Positions 6,403-15,751 of a stretch of 64,000 bases of DNA are shown in pieces. The notes under the pieces were generated by a model. It was given only the letters and a program-made list of their open reading frames with translations, was not told the DNA's origin and did no database searches. The position numbers and the translations under genes are program-made. Source of the DNA: an uncultured Eubacterium sp. (GTDB lineage: Bacteria > Bacillota > Clostridia > Lachnospirales > Lachnospiraceae); the NCBI GenBank assembly GCA_910577295.1, contig CAJTLS010000013.1:1-64000 (forward strand), in the 5' to 3' direction. Every line of letters starts with the position of its first letter. Position 1 is the first letter of the stretch.

Positions 6403-6843
6403 TCAAGTCAATACAAATGCACTATATATTTTTTTCTTCATAACAATTGTTGTTCCCTGACTGAGACGGGAGTCTACACGCAATTCGTCCATGAACGCCT
6501 CCATAAAGGCAAATCCCATCCCTGAGCGCTCCATCTCCGGACGCGTTGTATATAACGGCTCCATTGCCTTTTCAATGTCTGGAATACCAACTCCCCAATC
6601 CTGCACTTCAATCCCAATCGTAGTATCTTCAATCCAGCTATGTATGCGGATTTTCCCCTGTTTCCCCTCATATCCGTGAATGATTGCATTCGTAACCGCC
6701 TCGGATACGGCAGTCTTCACATCTGCGAGTTCTTCCAATGTCGGGTCTAGTCTGGCAAGAAAGGCAGCTACTACCGTTCTCGCCAGACTCTCATTTTCGG
6801 AACTACTGTCAAATTCAAACGTAATTTCTGTCTTTTCCATCAT
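6403..6843 (-). CDS. spoIIAB: Anti-sigma-F factor SpoIIAB (serine kinase)
   Basis: A 146-residue GHKL-type ATPase/kinase. The N-box reads EAVTNAIIHGYEG (about 47-59), the G1 box VQDWGVGIPD (about 78-87), and the G2 region RSGMGFAFMEAF. SpoIIAB binds SigF and phosphorylates SpoIIAA. The start codon overlaps the spoIIAA stop (ATGA-type overlap), consistent with fixed stoichiometry in the operon. Only 6-12 nt separate it from sigF. Length and motifs fit the family well. Confidence 0.96.
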   Translation of the reverse strand: MMEKTEITFEFDSSSENESLARTVVAAFLARLDPTLEELADVKTAVSEAVTNAIIHGYEGKQGKIRIHSWIEDTTIGIEVQDWGVGIPDIEKAMEPLYTTRPEMERSGMGFAFMEAFMDELRVDSRLSQGTTIVMKKKIYSAFVLT

Positions 6844-7169
6844 AATGACTCTGTCCTTTCCTGATATTTCGGTATAATACGGTATAAACCAGACATTTGA
6901 AAAATGCGGTCAACATTTTTTCCGATTCCGGTCACAAAAGTGCAGCCACCGAGAAAATTCATCTTCCGGTGCCGGCCCATCACCATACCGATTCCCGAAC
7001 TATCCATAAAAGTAATTCCGGAAAAATCAAATACAAGCGTTCGTATACTTCCTTTCTCAATTTGCATGTCCACCATGCGGCTGACCTGCGCTGCAATATG
7101 ATGGTCCAGCTCCTGACTGATGTGTACCGTCATCTGGGAGCCGTTGCGCTCCATTGTAAATTGCTCCAT
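6840..7169 (-). CDS. spoIIAA: Anti-anti-sigma factor SpoIIAA
   Basis: A 109-residue STAS-domain protein. The phosphorylation loop FMDSSGIGMVMGR places the target serine at residue 58, as in Bacillus subtilis SpoIIAA. When dephosphorylated it releases SigF from SpoIIAB. It opens the operon, with AGGAGG upstream. A weak sigma-H-like pair can be seen farther upstream: AGCAGAATA at 7266-7274 and ATCGAATAG at 7246-7254 on the minus strand. A hairpin with a T-run (7193-7235) lies between that pair and the gene, so transcription from it is uncertain. Confidence 0.95.
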   Translation of the reverse strand: MEQFTMERNGSQMTVHISQELDHHIAAQVSRMVDMQIEKGSIRTLVFDFSGITFMDSSGIGMVMGRHRKMNFLGGCTFVTGIGKNVDRIFQMSGLYRIIPKYQERTESL

Positions 7170-7192
7170 ATCTCATATATCCTCCTGCTACT

Positions 7193-7235
7193 AAAAATAA
7201 AAAGACTTACAAAAGAACCTGTCTTCCGTAAGTCT
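7193..7235 (-). terminator. Terminator after the zinc-ribbon/TPR gene
   Basis: On the minus strand AGACTTAC (from 7235) pairs with GTAAGTCT (ending 7203), followed by a T-rich run interrupted by one A. It lies between the TPR gene stop (7265) and spoIIAA. Confidence 0.65.
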
Positions 7236-7264
7236 TCTAACCTGCCTATTCGATTTATCCCTTG

Positions 7265-8692
7265 TTATTCTGCTGCCGGAGAAGCGGTCGCTCCCGTGTC
7301 GTTATCTTTAAGCGCATCTTTCACTTCCTCGAGACGCGCCTCTGCCTGCGTCGCCAAAGCCGTCGTATCGTTGACTTTAATCGCTTTTTCATACCACTTC
7401 TTCGCATTTTTCATATCGTTTTGCTTCTGATAACAATATGCCATATAATACATGGCTGACTGATTTTCTTTATCCAGCTTTAATACTTTCTTGAACGTGG
7501 TAACCGCACTGCTGTATGACTGCCGCATCTCGTTTCTTCCCTGTGACACCAACTGCGAAATCTGTGCCTCCGTGACCGCTCCAATCTTCGTATACAGCGT
7601 CTGTGCCTCCTCTGTCGCAAAATCGGTTTTTTTACAGCCGGCAACTTCTACCGCCGCCTGAATCTTGTCATTATCCAAATAATATTGTAAGCCTTTGAGC
7701 AGTTTTTCATAACTGCGGGATTGCTTCTGTGCCAGAGAGTCGGCATCCTGTATTTGCTTCTTCAGCTCTTTTAATTCCTCTTCCAGTTCAGCTTTTTCTT
7801 TCTCCAAACCAGAAATCTGCGAAGACTGCACGGCCAACTGCTCATTGGTATCAGACATCTGCGTACCGCTGTCGCCACTCTTCTGTAACGTCGGCTGGAT
7901 TAGTATAAAGGACACAGCAAGTCCTAAAATGGCTCCGATAATCACATAGAGAACCGGCATCAGAGATTTCTTCTCTTCTTTGTAAGAGCCAACCGGAGTA
8001 ACATTTGCCAGAGGGTCTTTTTTAGGAGCTTTTTTCACTGTTCCTGTATCTTTTGCCCTGTTGGAGCCGCCAATCTTCTCTCCAACCTCCTGCATATAAC
8101 GAAGCGTAGTCGTATTGTTAAAATCAATCCTGCCCGCCCGATTCAGACATTTTGCTGCCTTCTGATAATCTTCATCGTGAATATACAAAAGTGCAAGCAG
8201 TTGCTGTGCCCGAACAAAATGAGCATTTAAACTGACTACCTTTTTTAACTGGATGATGGCCAAATCCTCATTTCCGGATTTTGCCGCAGACAATGCGGAA
8301 TTGTATTTCTTAATCGTCTGGTTCGTAGCGTCTAGCGCCGTCTGATTTTTCTGAATGATATTAATATAATAGTCGGCCTCATTATCGTCCGGCTGTAAAT
8401 ATTTGCTCAACACCCATTCACTGAGAGCAGTTACCGTCTCACCCATCTCATAATAAATCAGTCCCAGTAAATTTCTTGCATTAGCATTTTTTTTATCGAA
8501 CTGCAAACTCTTTTTGAGAACCACTATAGCTCCTGACAAATCCCGAACCCGTGCTTTCTCCAGACCTATATTATAATAAGTATTGGAGAGTCTGCGCACA
8601 AAGTACATCACAGATAAGTCTTGTCCACAAAAACTGCAAAGTGAAGCAGCTTCCCTGACTGTGGCGTCACATCTTGGACATCTCATTGTCAT
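7265..8692 (-). CDS. Zinc-ribbon, TPR and coiled-coil membrane protein
   Basis: A 475-residue protein of mixed architecture. The N-terminus is a zinc ribbon with two CxxC pairs (CPRCDAT and CSFCGQD, residues about 5-24). A first set of TPR repeats spans about 40-190 (for example NARNLLGLIYYEMGE). One membrane helix, LMPVLYVIIGAILGLAVSF, lies near residue 250. A coiled coil rich in Glu/Lys follows at about 285-330, then a second TPR set (SAMYYMAYCYQKQNDMKNAKK) near the C-terminus. The function is unknown; it may be a membrane scaffold. It follows a 47-codon gene and precedes spoIIAA but ends in its own terminator. ATG at 8692 or 8686 could be used; GGAGG is 4 or 10 nt away. Confidence 0.8.
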   Translation of the reverse strand: MTMRCPRCDATVREAASLCSFCGQDLSVMYFVRRLSNTYYNIGLEKARVRDLSGAIVVLKKSLQFDKKNANARNLLGLIYYEMGETVTALSEWVLSKYLQPDDNEADYYINIIQKNQTALDATNQTIKKYNSALSAAKSGNEDLAIIQLKKVVSLNAHFVRAQQLLALLYIHDEDYQKAAKCLNRAGRIDFNNTTTLRYMQEVGEKIGGSNRAKDTGTVKKAPKKDPLANVTPVGSYKEEKKSLMPVLYVIIGAILGLAVSFILIQPTLQKSGDSGTQMSDTNEQLAVQSSQISGLEKEKAELEEELKELKKQIQDADSLAQKQSRSYEKLLKGLQYYLDNDKIQAAVEVAGCKKTDFATEEAQTLYTKIGAVTEAQISQLVSQGRNEMRQSYSSAVTTFKKVLKLDKENQSAMYYMAYCYQKQNDMKNAKKWYEKAIKVNDTTALATQAEARLEEVKDALKDNDTGATASPAAE

Positions 8693-8710
8693 GCTTCCTC
8701 CCTATCTGTA

Positions 8711-8854
8711 TTACAAAGTTCCCTTGGCATCCTGAATCAGTTCTTTTATAATATCCGTCACATCTGCTAAATTATTATTATATACAACGTCTTCCACTTG
8801 TTCTACGTCCATACTCGGCTGGAATTTCTCAAGTTCCTTTTCAAAATTCAGCAT
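8711..8854 (-). CDS. Small acidic protein (47 residues)
   Basis: ATG at 8854 has GGAGGG upstream at good spacing. The product begins MLNFEKELEKFQPSMDVEQV, continues EDVVYNNNLADVTDIIKELI and ends QDAKGTL. It is acidic, predicted helical, without membrane segment or signal peptide. It sits 18 nt before the zinc-ribbon/TPR gene and is probably co-transcribed with it. I do not recognise a family. The strong ribosome site and absence of rare features argue that it is real. Confidence 0.65.
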   Translation of the reverse strand: MLNFEKELEKFQPSMDVEQVEDVVYNNNLADVTDIIKELIQDAKGTL

Positions 8855-8950
8855 TCTTGCACCCTCCTAAATTATACTCTTATCAATTACTGGTATTTTC
8901 GATTCTCCATGTAACAATAATACAGATTTTCATTCTAAAAAGCAAGTAAG

Positions 8951-8974
8951 AAATGTCGGAAAAATTCGACATTT
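8951..8974 (-). terminator. Possible terminator at the valS stop codon
   Basis: On the minus strand AAATGTCG pairs perfectly with CGACATTT (8951-8974), touching the valS stop; a loose T-rich stretch follows. The stem is A/T-rich and the T-run imperfect, so termination may be partial. Confidence 0.4.
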
Positions 8975-11622
8975 TACCGGAGCTGTTCCAATCGTTCCCT
9001 GACTTGTGCCATCATGCCCTCATATTTCTCTAACTTTTTCCGCTCTTCTTCAATTTTCTTTTCCGGCGCTTTGCTGACAAAATTCGGATTGTTCAGCATG
9101 CCCTCGCAACGCTTAATTTCCGACGCCAGTTTTCCCTCTTCTTTCTGAAGACGTGCAATTTCTTTCTCAATGTCAACAAGTTCGGCAAACGGAATGTAAA
9201 TGGCACCGTCGGTAATCACTACGGAAACGGCGTCTTCGTCAATGCCCTCTTTTGTTTTCTGGAATTTTACGTCACTGGCCAAACCAAGAGTGGCAAAAAA
9301 TACTTTACTTTCCTCAAAAATATCCAGCACTTGCTGCTGTTCCGATACAACAATAACGCAAGCTTTTTTGCTCGGAGGTACATTCATCTCCCCGCGGATG
9401 TTGCGGATTCCTTTTACCGCTTCTTTAATGCGCTCGACTTTCGCCTCTTCCTCCGCAAACACGCGCTCCTCTGTATACACCGGCCAGTCGCTTACCATAA
9501 TCGATTGTTCTTCGTCGCCGAGCAGGGTGCAGTAAATCTCTTCCGTAATAAACGGCATATACGGGTGCAGTAGTTTCAAAGCGTCTGTCAGTACTGCCCG
9601 CAGCGTATAGAGCGCGGCTGCTTTCGTTTCATCCTCTTCATTATAGAGGCGGGGTTTCACCATCTCGATATACCAGTCGCAAAACTCTTCCCAAATAAAA
9701 TCGTAAATTTTCTGTACGGCGATACCTAAGTCAAACGTATCCATCAACGCCGTAACTTCTTTTGTCAGATTATTAACCTTAGACAAAATCCATTTATCTG
9801 CCTGCGTCAGGGCATCTTTCGATACACTATCATAATCAAGTCCTTCATTTTGCTCAAAATTCATCATAATAAAGCGGGAGGCATTCCATACTTTATTGGC
9901 AAAGTTCCGGCTCGCCTCGACGCGCTCCCAGTAGAAACGCATATCGTTCCCCGGCGCATTCCCTGTCACTAACGTAAGGCGCAGAGCATCTGCTCCATAT
10001 TTATCAATCACTTCTAACGGATCGATACCGTTTCCGAGTGATTTACTCATCTTGCGCCCCTGCGAGTCACGTACGAGTCCGTGAATAAGAACGGTATCAA
10101 ACGGCACTTGTCCGGTGTGTTCCAACCCGCTAAACATCATGCGCATAACCCAGAACGGAATGATATCGTATCCTGTCACTAATGTATTGGTCGGATAAAA
10201 ATAGTTCATTTCCTCCGTGTCATCCGGCCAGCCAAGCGTGGAAAACGGCCAGAGCGCCGAACTAAACCATGTATCCAGCGTATCCGCATCCTGACGCATT
10301 GGTTTCCCGCATTTTTCACAGGTACACTGATTTTCTTTTGTAACCGTAATCTCGCCACAATCATCACAGTAAAAGGCGGGAATCTGATGCCCCCACCAGA
10401 GCTGCCGCGAGATACACCAGTCACGAATGTTTTCTAGCCAGTGGAAATAGGTTTTATTAAAATGTTCTGGCACAAATTTTGTCTTTCCCTCTTTTACCGC
10501 GTCAATGGCAGGACTGGCAAGCGGCTTCATCTTTACAAACCACTGTTTGGAAACGCGCGGCTCTACCGTCGTACCGCAGCGATAACAGGTTCCCACATTG
10601 TGGTCGTGGTCTTCCACGCGGATAAGCGCACCTTCGGCTTCCAAATCCTCTACAATAACCTTGCGCGCCTCATATCTGTCCATACCGGCATATTTCTCGT
10701 AGTCATCTACAATCTTAGCGTCGTCCGTCATTATGTTTATCATTGGTAAATCGTGACGCAGTCCTACTTCAAAGTCGTTCGGGTCGTGCGCCGGCGTAAT
10801 CTTAACGACACCAGTTCCAAATTCCATATCTACATAATCGTCAGCAATCAGCGGGATTTCACGGTGAACAAGAGGAAGTATAAGCATCTTTCCAATCTTG
10901 TCCTTATATCTTTCATCATTTGGGTTTACTGCCACCGCAGTATCACCAAGCAATGTCTCCGGACGCGTCGTAGCCAGACTGATGGAACCGCTTCCATCGG
11001 CAAACGGATAACGCAAATGCCAGAAATGCCCCTTTTGGTCTTCATACTCAACTTCGGCGTCGGAAATGGAAGTCAGACAGTGCGGACACCAGTTAATGAT
11101 TCGCTCGCCGCGATAGATGAGGCCCTTTTTATAGAGATTGACAAACACTTCTTTGACCGCCTTATTACATCCCTCATCCATCGTGAATCTCTCTCTCTCC
11201 CAATCACAAGACGAACCCATCTTTTTCAATTGGGAAACAATACGGCCGCCATACGTTGCTTTCCAATCCCACGCACGCTCTAAGAACCCCTCGCGTCCAA
11301 TGTCTTCTTTCGAAAGGCCCTCTTCTTTCATATTTTCAACAATCTTTGCCTCCGTCGCAATGGATGCGTGATCTGTTCCCGGCATCCACAATGTCTCATA
11401 TCCCTGCATTCTCTTGGTGCGGATTATGATATCCTGCAAAGTATTGTCCAGTGCATGGCCCATATGAAGCTGTCCCGTAATATTGGGCGGCGGAATAACA
11501 ATCGTATATGGTTTTTTATTGGCATTAACCTCCGCATGAAAATATTTTTTATTTATCCATTTCGCATACAAACGCTCTTCAATCTCCGCCGGATTGTATG
11601 TCTTTCCCAGTTCTTTCTTCAC
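8974..11622 (-). CDS. valS: Valine--tRNA ligase
   Basis: An 882-residue class I aminoacyl-tRNA synthetase, the normal size for ValRS. Visible motifs are PPPNITGQLHMGHALDNTLQ with the HIGH signature HMGH at residues 53-56, GTDHASIAT, the editing domain around TTRPETLLGDTAV, the KMSKS loop GRKMSKSLGNGIDP near residue 525, and a C-terminal coiled-coil arm (from about residue 810). It charges tRNA-Val in the cytoplasm. Cys residues in CDDCGE and CEKCGKP may form a zinc site. The 76-nt gap to the upstream kinase gene shows no T-box leader. Confidence 0.97.
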   Translation of the reverse strand: MKKELGKTYNPAEIEERLYAKWINKKYFHAEVNANKKPYTIVIPPPNITGQLHMGHALDNTLQDIIIRTKRMQGYETLWMPGTDHASIATEAKIVENMKEEGLSKEDIGREGFLERAWDWKATYGGRIVSQLKKMGSSCDWERERFTMDEGCNKAVKEVFVNLYKKGLIYRGERIINWCPHCLTSISDAEVEYEDQKGHFWHLRYPFADGSGSISLATTRPETLLGDTAVAVNPNDERYKDKIGKMLILPLVHREIPLIADDYVDMEFGTGVVKITPAHDPNDFEVGLRHDLPMINIMTDDAKIVDDYEKYAGMDRYEARKVIVEDLEAEGALIRVEDHDHNVGTCYRCGTTVEPRVSKQWFVKMKPLASPAIDAVKEGKTKFVPEHFNKTYFHWLENIRDWCISRQLWWGHQIPAFYCDDCGEITVTKENQCTCEKCGKPMRQDADTLDTWFSSALWPFSTLGWPDDTEEMNYFYPTNTLVTGYDIIPFWVMRMMFSGLEHTGQVPFDTVLIHGLVRDSQGRKMSKSLGNGIDPLEVIDKYGADALRLTLVTGNAPGNDMRFYWERVEASRNFANKVWNASRFIMMNFEQNEGLDYDSVSKDALTQADKWILSKVNNLTKEVTALMDTFDLGIAVQKIYDFIWEEFCDWYIEMVKPRLYNEEDETKAAALYTLRAVLTDALKLLHPYMPFITEEIYCTLLGDEEQSIMVSDWPVYTEERVFAEEEAKVERIKEAVKGIRNIRGEMNVPPSKKACVIVVSEQQQVLDIFEESKVFFATLGLASDVKFQKTKEGIDEDAVSVVITDGAIYIPFAELVDIEKEIARLQKEEGKLASEIKRCEGMLNNPNFVSKAPEKKIEEERKKLEKYEGMMAQVRERLEQLR

Positions 11623-11698
11623 TTCGTTACCTCTCTTTCTGTTTCTTCCGTGAAATCCCGTTATGCATATCTAGTACAACGAATATTAAATACTAGTG

Positions 11699-13288
11699 CT
11701 ATTTCATGGAATCCACGGCCGCTCTCTCAATCGGAAGACCGGCTTTATAAATCTGAATAAAGTCGTCAAATCCTTTGACTCCTTCCGGATTCGGAGCCAG
11801 CTCGCTCCCCTCCTGTCCGGCAAATACCTTTGTATTCAAATAGTCACCAAGGCTTTCACCCTGTTTATTAATCATGTAAGCAGCCAGTACGGCAATTCCC
11901 CATGCGCCGCCCTCTCCTGCTGTCTCCATGACAGAAATCGGCGTATTCATTGCGTCTGCCAGAATCTGTTGTCCGACTCCTTTTGTTTTGAAAAGACCGC
12001 CATGTCCGAGCAGTTTGTCTATCTGTACCTTTTCTTCTTTCAGCAAAAGGTCCATCCCTATCTTTAACGCTCCCAAAGACGTATATAAATTCACTCTCAT
12101 GAAGTTTGCCAGATTAAACTTACTGTTTGGCGTGCGGACAAAGAGCGGACGTCCCTCTTCCATGCCGGTAATATTCTCTCCTGATATGTAGTTATAAGCA
12201 AGAAGATTACCGCCGTCGACATCTCCCTCCATCGCTTTGTTATAAAGCGTGCCAAACAGCTTGTTCATATCCACTTCTATGCCAAAGCTTTCTGCAAACT
12301 CTTTGAAAATATTAACCCATGCATTCAAATCGGACGTACAGTTATTGCAGTGTACCATCGCCACTAAATCACCTGAAGGCGTAGTCACTAAATCCAGTTC
12401 TGGATATACTTTCGATAATTCTTTCTCCAATACAACCATGGAAAATACCGATGTTCCTGCTGATACGTTACCGGTGCGGCGTGCCACACTGTTCGTAGCT
12501 ACCATACCCGTGCCGGCGTCTCCCTCCGGTGGACAGAGCGGAGCACCCGCTTCTAGAGCGCCGGAAACATCGAGCAGTTTCGCGCCCTCTTCCGTCAGCG
12601 TTCCGGCATTTTCTCCTGCCGTCAGTACTTCAGGGAAAATATCTGACAATTTCCAGCCAAAATTCTTATCTGCTATGGCGTCATCAAATTGTTTTACCAT
12701 TTTCTCATCAAATTTTCCGGTTGCAATATCAATCGGGAACATACCGGAAGCCTCTCCTACGCCAAGCGCTTTTTTACCCGTGAGCTTCCAATGAATATAA
12801 CCGGCAAGCGTCGTCTGGAAGCAGATATCTTTTACATGCTCTTCCCCATTGAGAATCGCCTGATACAGATGTGCGATACTCCAACGCTGTGGAATATTAT
12901 AATTAAAAAGCGCCGTCAGTTTTTCGGAAGCCTCTTCCGTTATGGCGTTGCGCCATGTGCGGAACGGTACTAAAATTTCATCGTCTGCACCAAACGCCAT
13001 ATATCCGTGCATCATCGCACTGAAGCCGATGGCCGCCAGCTTTGTCACCGTCACACCGTACTTTTCTTTTACGTCCTTTAACATATCCTGATAGCTGTCC
13101 TGCAGACCATTCCAAATCATATCAATGCTATAAGTCCAAATCCCATCGACGAGCTGATTTTCCCACTCGTGGCTTCCAGACGCTATCGGCGTATGATTCT
13201 CATCAATTAACACCGCCTTGATTCGCGTAGAACCAAACTCAATCCCCAATACTGCTTTTCCACTTTCAATTACCGTTTTTGTACTCAT
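11699..13288 (-). CDS. FGGY-family carbohydrate kinase
   Basis: A 529-residue ASKHA-fold sugar kinase. The N-terminal phosphate loop reads VLGIEFGSTRIKAVLID (about 13-29), the second lobe has GNVSAGTSVFSMVV, and the C-terminal adenosine loop includes LLGHGGLFKTKGVGQQ and ETAGEGGAWGIAVLAAY. It phosphorylates a sugar with ATP; L-ribulose, D-xylulose or a related ketose are the likely substrates, but the sequence alone does not decide. It lies 38 nt after galE, in an apparent galK-galE-kinase-valS run. It is somewhat longer than typical XylB. Confidence 0.85.
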   Translation of the reverse strand: MSTKTVIESGKAVLGIEFGSTRIKAVLIDENHTPIASGSHEWENQLVDGIWTYSIDMIWNGLQDSYQDMLKDVKEKYGVTVTKLAAIGFSAMMHGYMAFGADDEILVPFRTWRNAITEEASEKLTALFNYNIPQRWSIAHLYQAILNGEEHVKDICFQTTLAGYIHWKLTGKKALGVGEASGMFPIDIATGKFDEKMVKQFDDAIADKNFGWKLSDIFPEVLTAGENAGTLTEEGAKLLDVSGALEAGAPLCPPEGDAGTGMVATNSVARRTGNVSAGTSVFSMVVLEKELSKVYPELDLVTTPSGDLVAMVHCNNCTSDLNAWVNIFKEFAESFGIEVDMNKLFGTLYNKAMEGDVDGGNLLAYNYISGENITGMEEGRPLFVRTPNSKFNLANFMRVNLYTSLGALKIGMDLLLKEEKVQIDKLLGHGGLFKTKGVGQQILADAMNTPISVMETAGEGGAWGIAVLAAYMINKQGESLGDYLNTKVFAGQEGSELAPNPEGVKGFDDFIQIYKAGLPIERAAVDSMK

Positions 13289-13326
13289 TCTTCCATACCT
13301 CCGTTTTTATTTTCGCCAAGCGATTT

Positions 13327-14325
13327 TTATTGATTCATCTTTGCAAAACGCCAAGAGTCTTCACACATTCTCTGCAAATCATACTTTGCTTCCCAGCCCA
13401 ATTCATCTTTTGCTTTTTTCGGGTTGGCATAGCAAGTTGCAATATCTCCGGCACGACGCGGTTTAATGGAATATGGAATCGTAACGCCGTTTGCTGCCTC
13501 AAACGCTTTTACAATATCCAATACACTGTAGCCGTTTCCCGTACCGAGATTATATATATTTACGCCATTTGCAGAGGTTGCTTTCTCTACTGCATTCACA
13601 TGCCCTTTCGCCAAATCGACAACATGGATATAATCCCTTACGCCCGTGCCATCCGGCGTATCGTAATCATTTCCAAAGACGCCGAGTTCCGGCAGTTTGC
13701 CAACTGCCACCTGCATAATATATGGCATCAGGTTATTTGGTATGCCATTCGGACTCTCTCCGAGCAGACCGCTCTCGTGAGCGCCAATCGGATTAAAGTA
13801 ACGAAGCAGCACGACACTCCATTCTTTATCCGGCACGCATAAATCCGAAAGGATGCCCTCTAACATTAATTTTGTACTGCCGTAAGGATTCGTTGTGCTA
13901 AGTGGAAAATCTTCCGTAATCGGCACCGTTTCCGGCGAACCGTAAACCGTTGCCGAAGAACTGAATATAATTTTTTTGCATCCGTACTCATTCATCATCT
14001 CACACAGGTTTAACGTACCCGCAATATTATTTTTGTAATATAGCAGAGGCTTTTCCACCGATTCACCGACCGCCTTCAGCCCTGCAAAATGGATGACGGC
14101 ATCAAATGTATGCTCTGCAAATACCGGACGCATACTCTCCTTGTCCAACATATCTGCCTTATAAAACGTAATCTTTTTACCCGTAATCTTTTCTATCTTA
14201 TCTACCACGTCTATCTTGGAATTGTATAAATTGTCAAAAACGACAACCTCATATCCTTTCTGCAAAAGCTCTACGCACGTGTGCGAACCGATATATCCGG
14301 TTCCGCCTGTCACTAATATCTTCAT
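13327..14325 (-). CDS. galE: UDP-glucose 4-epimerase
   Basis: A 332-residue extended short-chain dehydrogenase. The NAD-binding Rossmann motif is VTGGTGYIGSH (about 5-15), the catalytic Tyr-Lys pair is in NPYGSTK (about 146-152), SSSATVYG provides the catalytic Ser/Thr segment, and SIKPRRAGDIATCYA is typical of GalE near the C-terminus. It interconverts UDP-galactose and UDP-glucose in the Leloir pathway. GGAGGG lies 7 nt before the ATG. It follows galK by 42 nt, so the two are very likely co-transcribed. Confidence 0.96.
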   Translation of the reverse strand: MKILVTGGTGYIGSHTCVELLQKGYEVVVFDNLYNSKIDVVDKIEKITGKKITFYKADMLDKESMRPVFAEHTFDAVIHFAGLKAVGESVEKPLLYYKNNIAGTLNLCEMMNEYGCKKIIFSSSATVYGSPETVPITEDFPLSTTNPYGSTKLMLEGILSDLCVPDKEWSVVLLRYFNPIGAHESGLLGESPNGIPNNLMPYIMQVAVGKLPELGVFGNDYDTPDGTGVRDYIHVVDLAKGHVNAVEKATSANGVNIYNLGTGNGYSVLDIVKAFEAANGVTIPYSIKPRRAGDIATCYANPKKAKDELGWEAKYDLQRMCEDSWRFAKMNQ

Positions 14326-14367
14326 CCTTTCCCTCCATTCCGATACTTTGGATTTACATAAGTATCT

Positions 14368-15531
14368 TTATTGTAACACAGGACCGCTACCAATTTCAAC
14401 CACATAGAAGTCAGCAACAAAACCAGTCCTTTCCGTATAGACTTTTCCCGTTTTTTCAATAAAAGATGTAATACAACTATTTTTGACGATACTAACCGTA
14501 GAACCACCAAAACCGCCTCCGGTCATTCGCGAGCCAATGACGCCCTCCTGCTGCCATGCCGCCTGCACCAGCGCGTCCATCTCCTCTCCCGTCACTTCAT
14601 AATCTGCCGACATTGATTGGTGGGAAGCATTCATAAACTCGCCGAATTCCACAATCGCATTGTTCTTTAACGCCTCCGCCGCCTTTTTTACACGGCTGTT
14701 CTCATATACCGCATGGCGGACGCGGCGCTTTCTCGTCTCGTCCAATATTGCTGCCTGATATGTTTCAAATTCTTCTTCCGTCAAATCACATAAATGCTCT
14801 ATACCAATTACTTTTTGCAATTCCTGTAAAGCCGTCTCGCATTCCTGCCGTCTCTCATTGTACTTTGATTCATTCAGCGCGTGCGGCTTGTTGCTATTGG
14901 CAATGACAATTTTCGCATCGGGAATGTGGATTGGTATATACTCAAAGGACAAATCCGAAGTATCTAAATAAATCGCGTGGTCTTTGCGTCCCGCCGCCAC
15001 CGAAAACTGGTCCATAATACCGCAGTTCACTCCACAAAACTTATTTTCTGCCCGCTGCCCCAACAGTGCGAGCTTTTCATTTGAGACCTCAAAACCAAAT
15101 AAATCACACAAAAAAAATCCGGTCAGAACTTCCAGCGAGGCAGAAGAAGATAATCCCGCCCCCTCCGGCAAATCTCCATAAATGAAAATATCCATACCGG
15201 ATTCCAACCTCATTCCCTCTTCCTCAAACGCCCACATGACGCCTTTTAGATAGTTTGTCCAGTCCTTTTCATCTTCCCTCTTATAATTCCGTATCATCGA
15301 CTCCGCAATACCGTATTCCGGCCTATTCATGGAATAGAAACGCAGCTTGTCATCCGTACGTCTTCTTGCCGCCGCATACGTTCCCAATGTCAGCGCACAG
15401 GGCAGCACCTTACCGCCGCTATAATCAATGTGCTCACCGATTAGATTCACACGCCCCGGTGCAAAATATACCCTGACATCTTTATTGTCACCATAAACCC
15501 TTGCAAATTCGTTTAATAATTTCTCTTTCAT
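14368..15531 (-). CDS. galK: Galactokinase
   Basis: A GHMP kinase of about 387 residues. The galactokinase signature is GRVNLIGEHIDYSGG near residue 30-45, the ATP loop is GAGLSSSASLEVL, and the third motif is GSRMTGGGFGGSTVSI near the C-terminus. It phosphorylates alpha-D-galactose at C1, the first step of the Leloir pathway. I prefer ATG 15531 (MKEKLLNEF), which has GGGAG 7 nt upstream; a longer start at 15564 has no ribosome site. It heads the galK-galE-kinase-valS run. Confidence 0.95.
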   Translation of the reverse strand: MKEKLLNEFARVYGDNKDVRVYFAPGRVNLIGEHIDYSGGKVLPCALTLGTYAAARRRTDDKLRFYSMNRPEYGIAESMIRNYKREDEKDWTNYLKGVMWAFEEEGMRLESGMDIFIYGDLPEGAGLSSSASLEVLTGFFLCDLFGFEVSNEKLALLGQRAENKFCGVNCGIMDQFSVAAGRKDHAIYLDTSDLSFEYIPIHIPDAKIVIANSNKPHALNESKYNERRQECETALQELQKVIGIEHLCDLTEEEFETYQAAILDETRKRRVRHAVYENSRVKKAAEALKNNAIVEFGEFMNASHQSMSADYEVTGEEMDALVQAAWQQEGVIGSRMTGGGFGGSTVSIVKNSCITSFIEKTGKVYTERTGFVADFYVVEIGSGPVLQ

Positions 15532-15646
15532 GTTTCGGCTCCCATTTTTTGTTAGTATACTCATTATCTACTATGGAGCGGGGAAAGGTCAACATATTTT
15601 TTATTTTTTGCCGCCAATTCCATACACAATTGCACCAAAAAATCTT

Positions 15647-15675
15647 TTGACCCTCTCCACCTAATATGGTACTAT
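15647..15675 (+). promoter_or_regulatory. Sigma-A promoter of the secreted SGNH esterase
   Basis: TTGACC (15647-15652), a 17-nt spacer and TACTAT (15670-15675). The start codon at 15752 is about 70 nt downstream, with GGAGG before it. CAATTG words lie on both sides of the promoter and may be regulatory. Confidence 0.5.
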
Positions 15676-15751
15676 TATAATACAGTACAATTGTATGCTG
15701 AACGTTGTAATTAAATGGGGTTTACATGATTAAATGGAATGGAGGATTAGA

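Noticed and set aside
11623..11698. Possible T-box leader before valS
   Set aside because: Only 76 nt with no T-box sequence (TGGN-type) or terminator/antiterminator stems.
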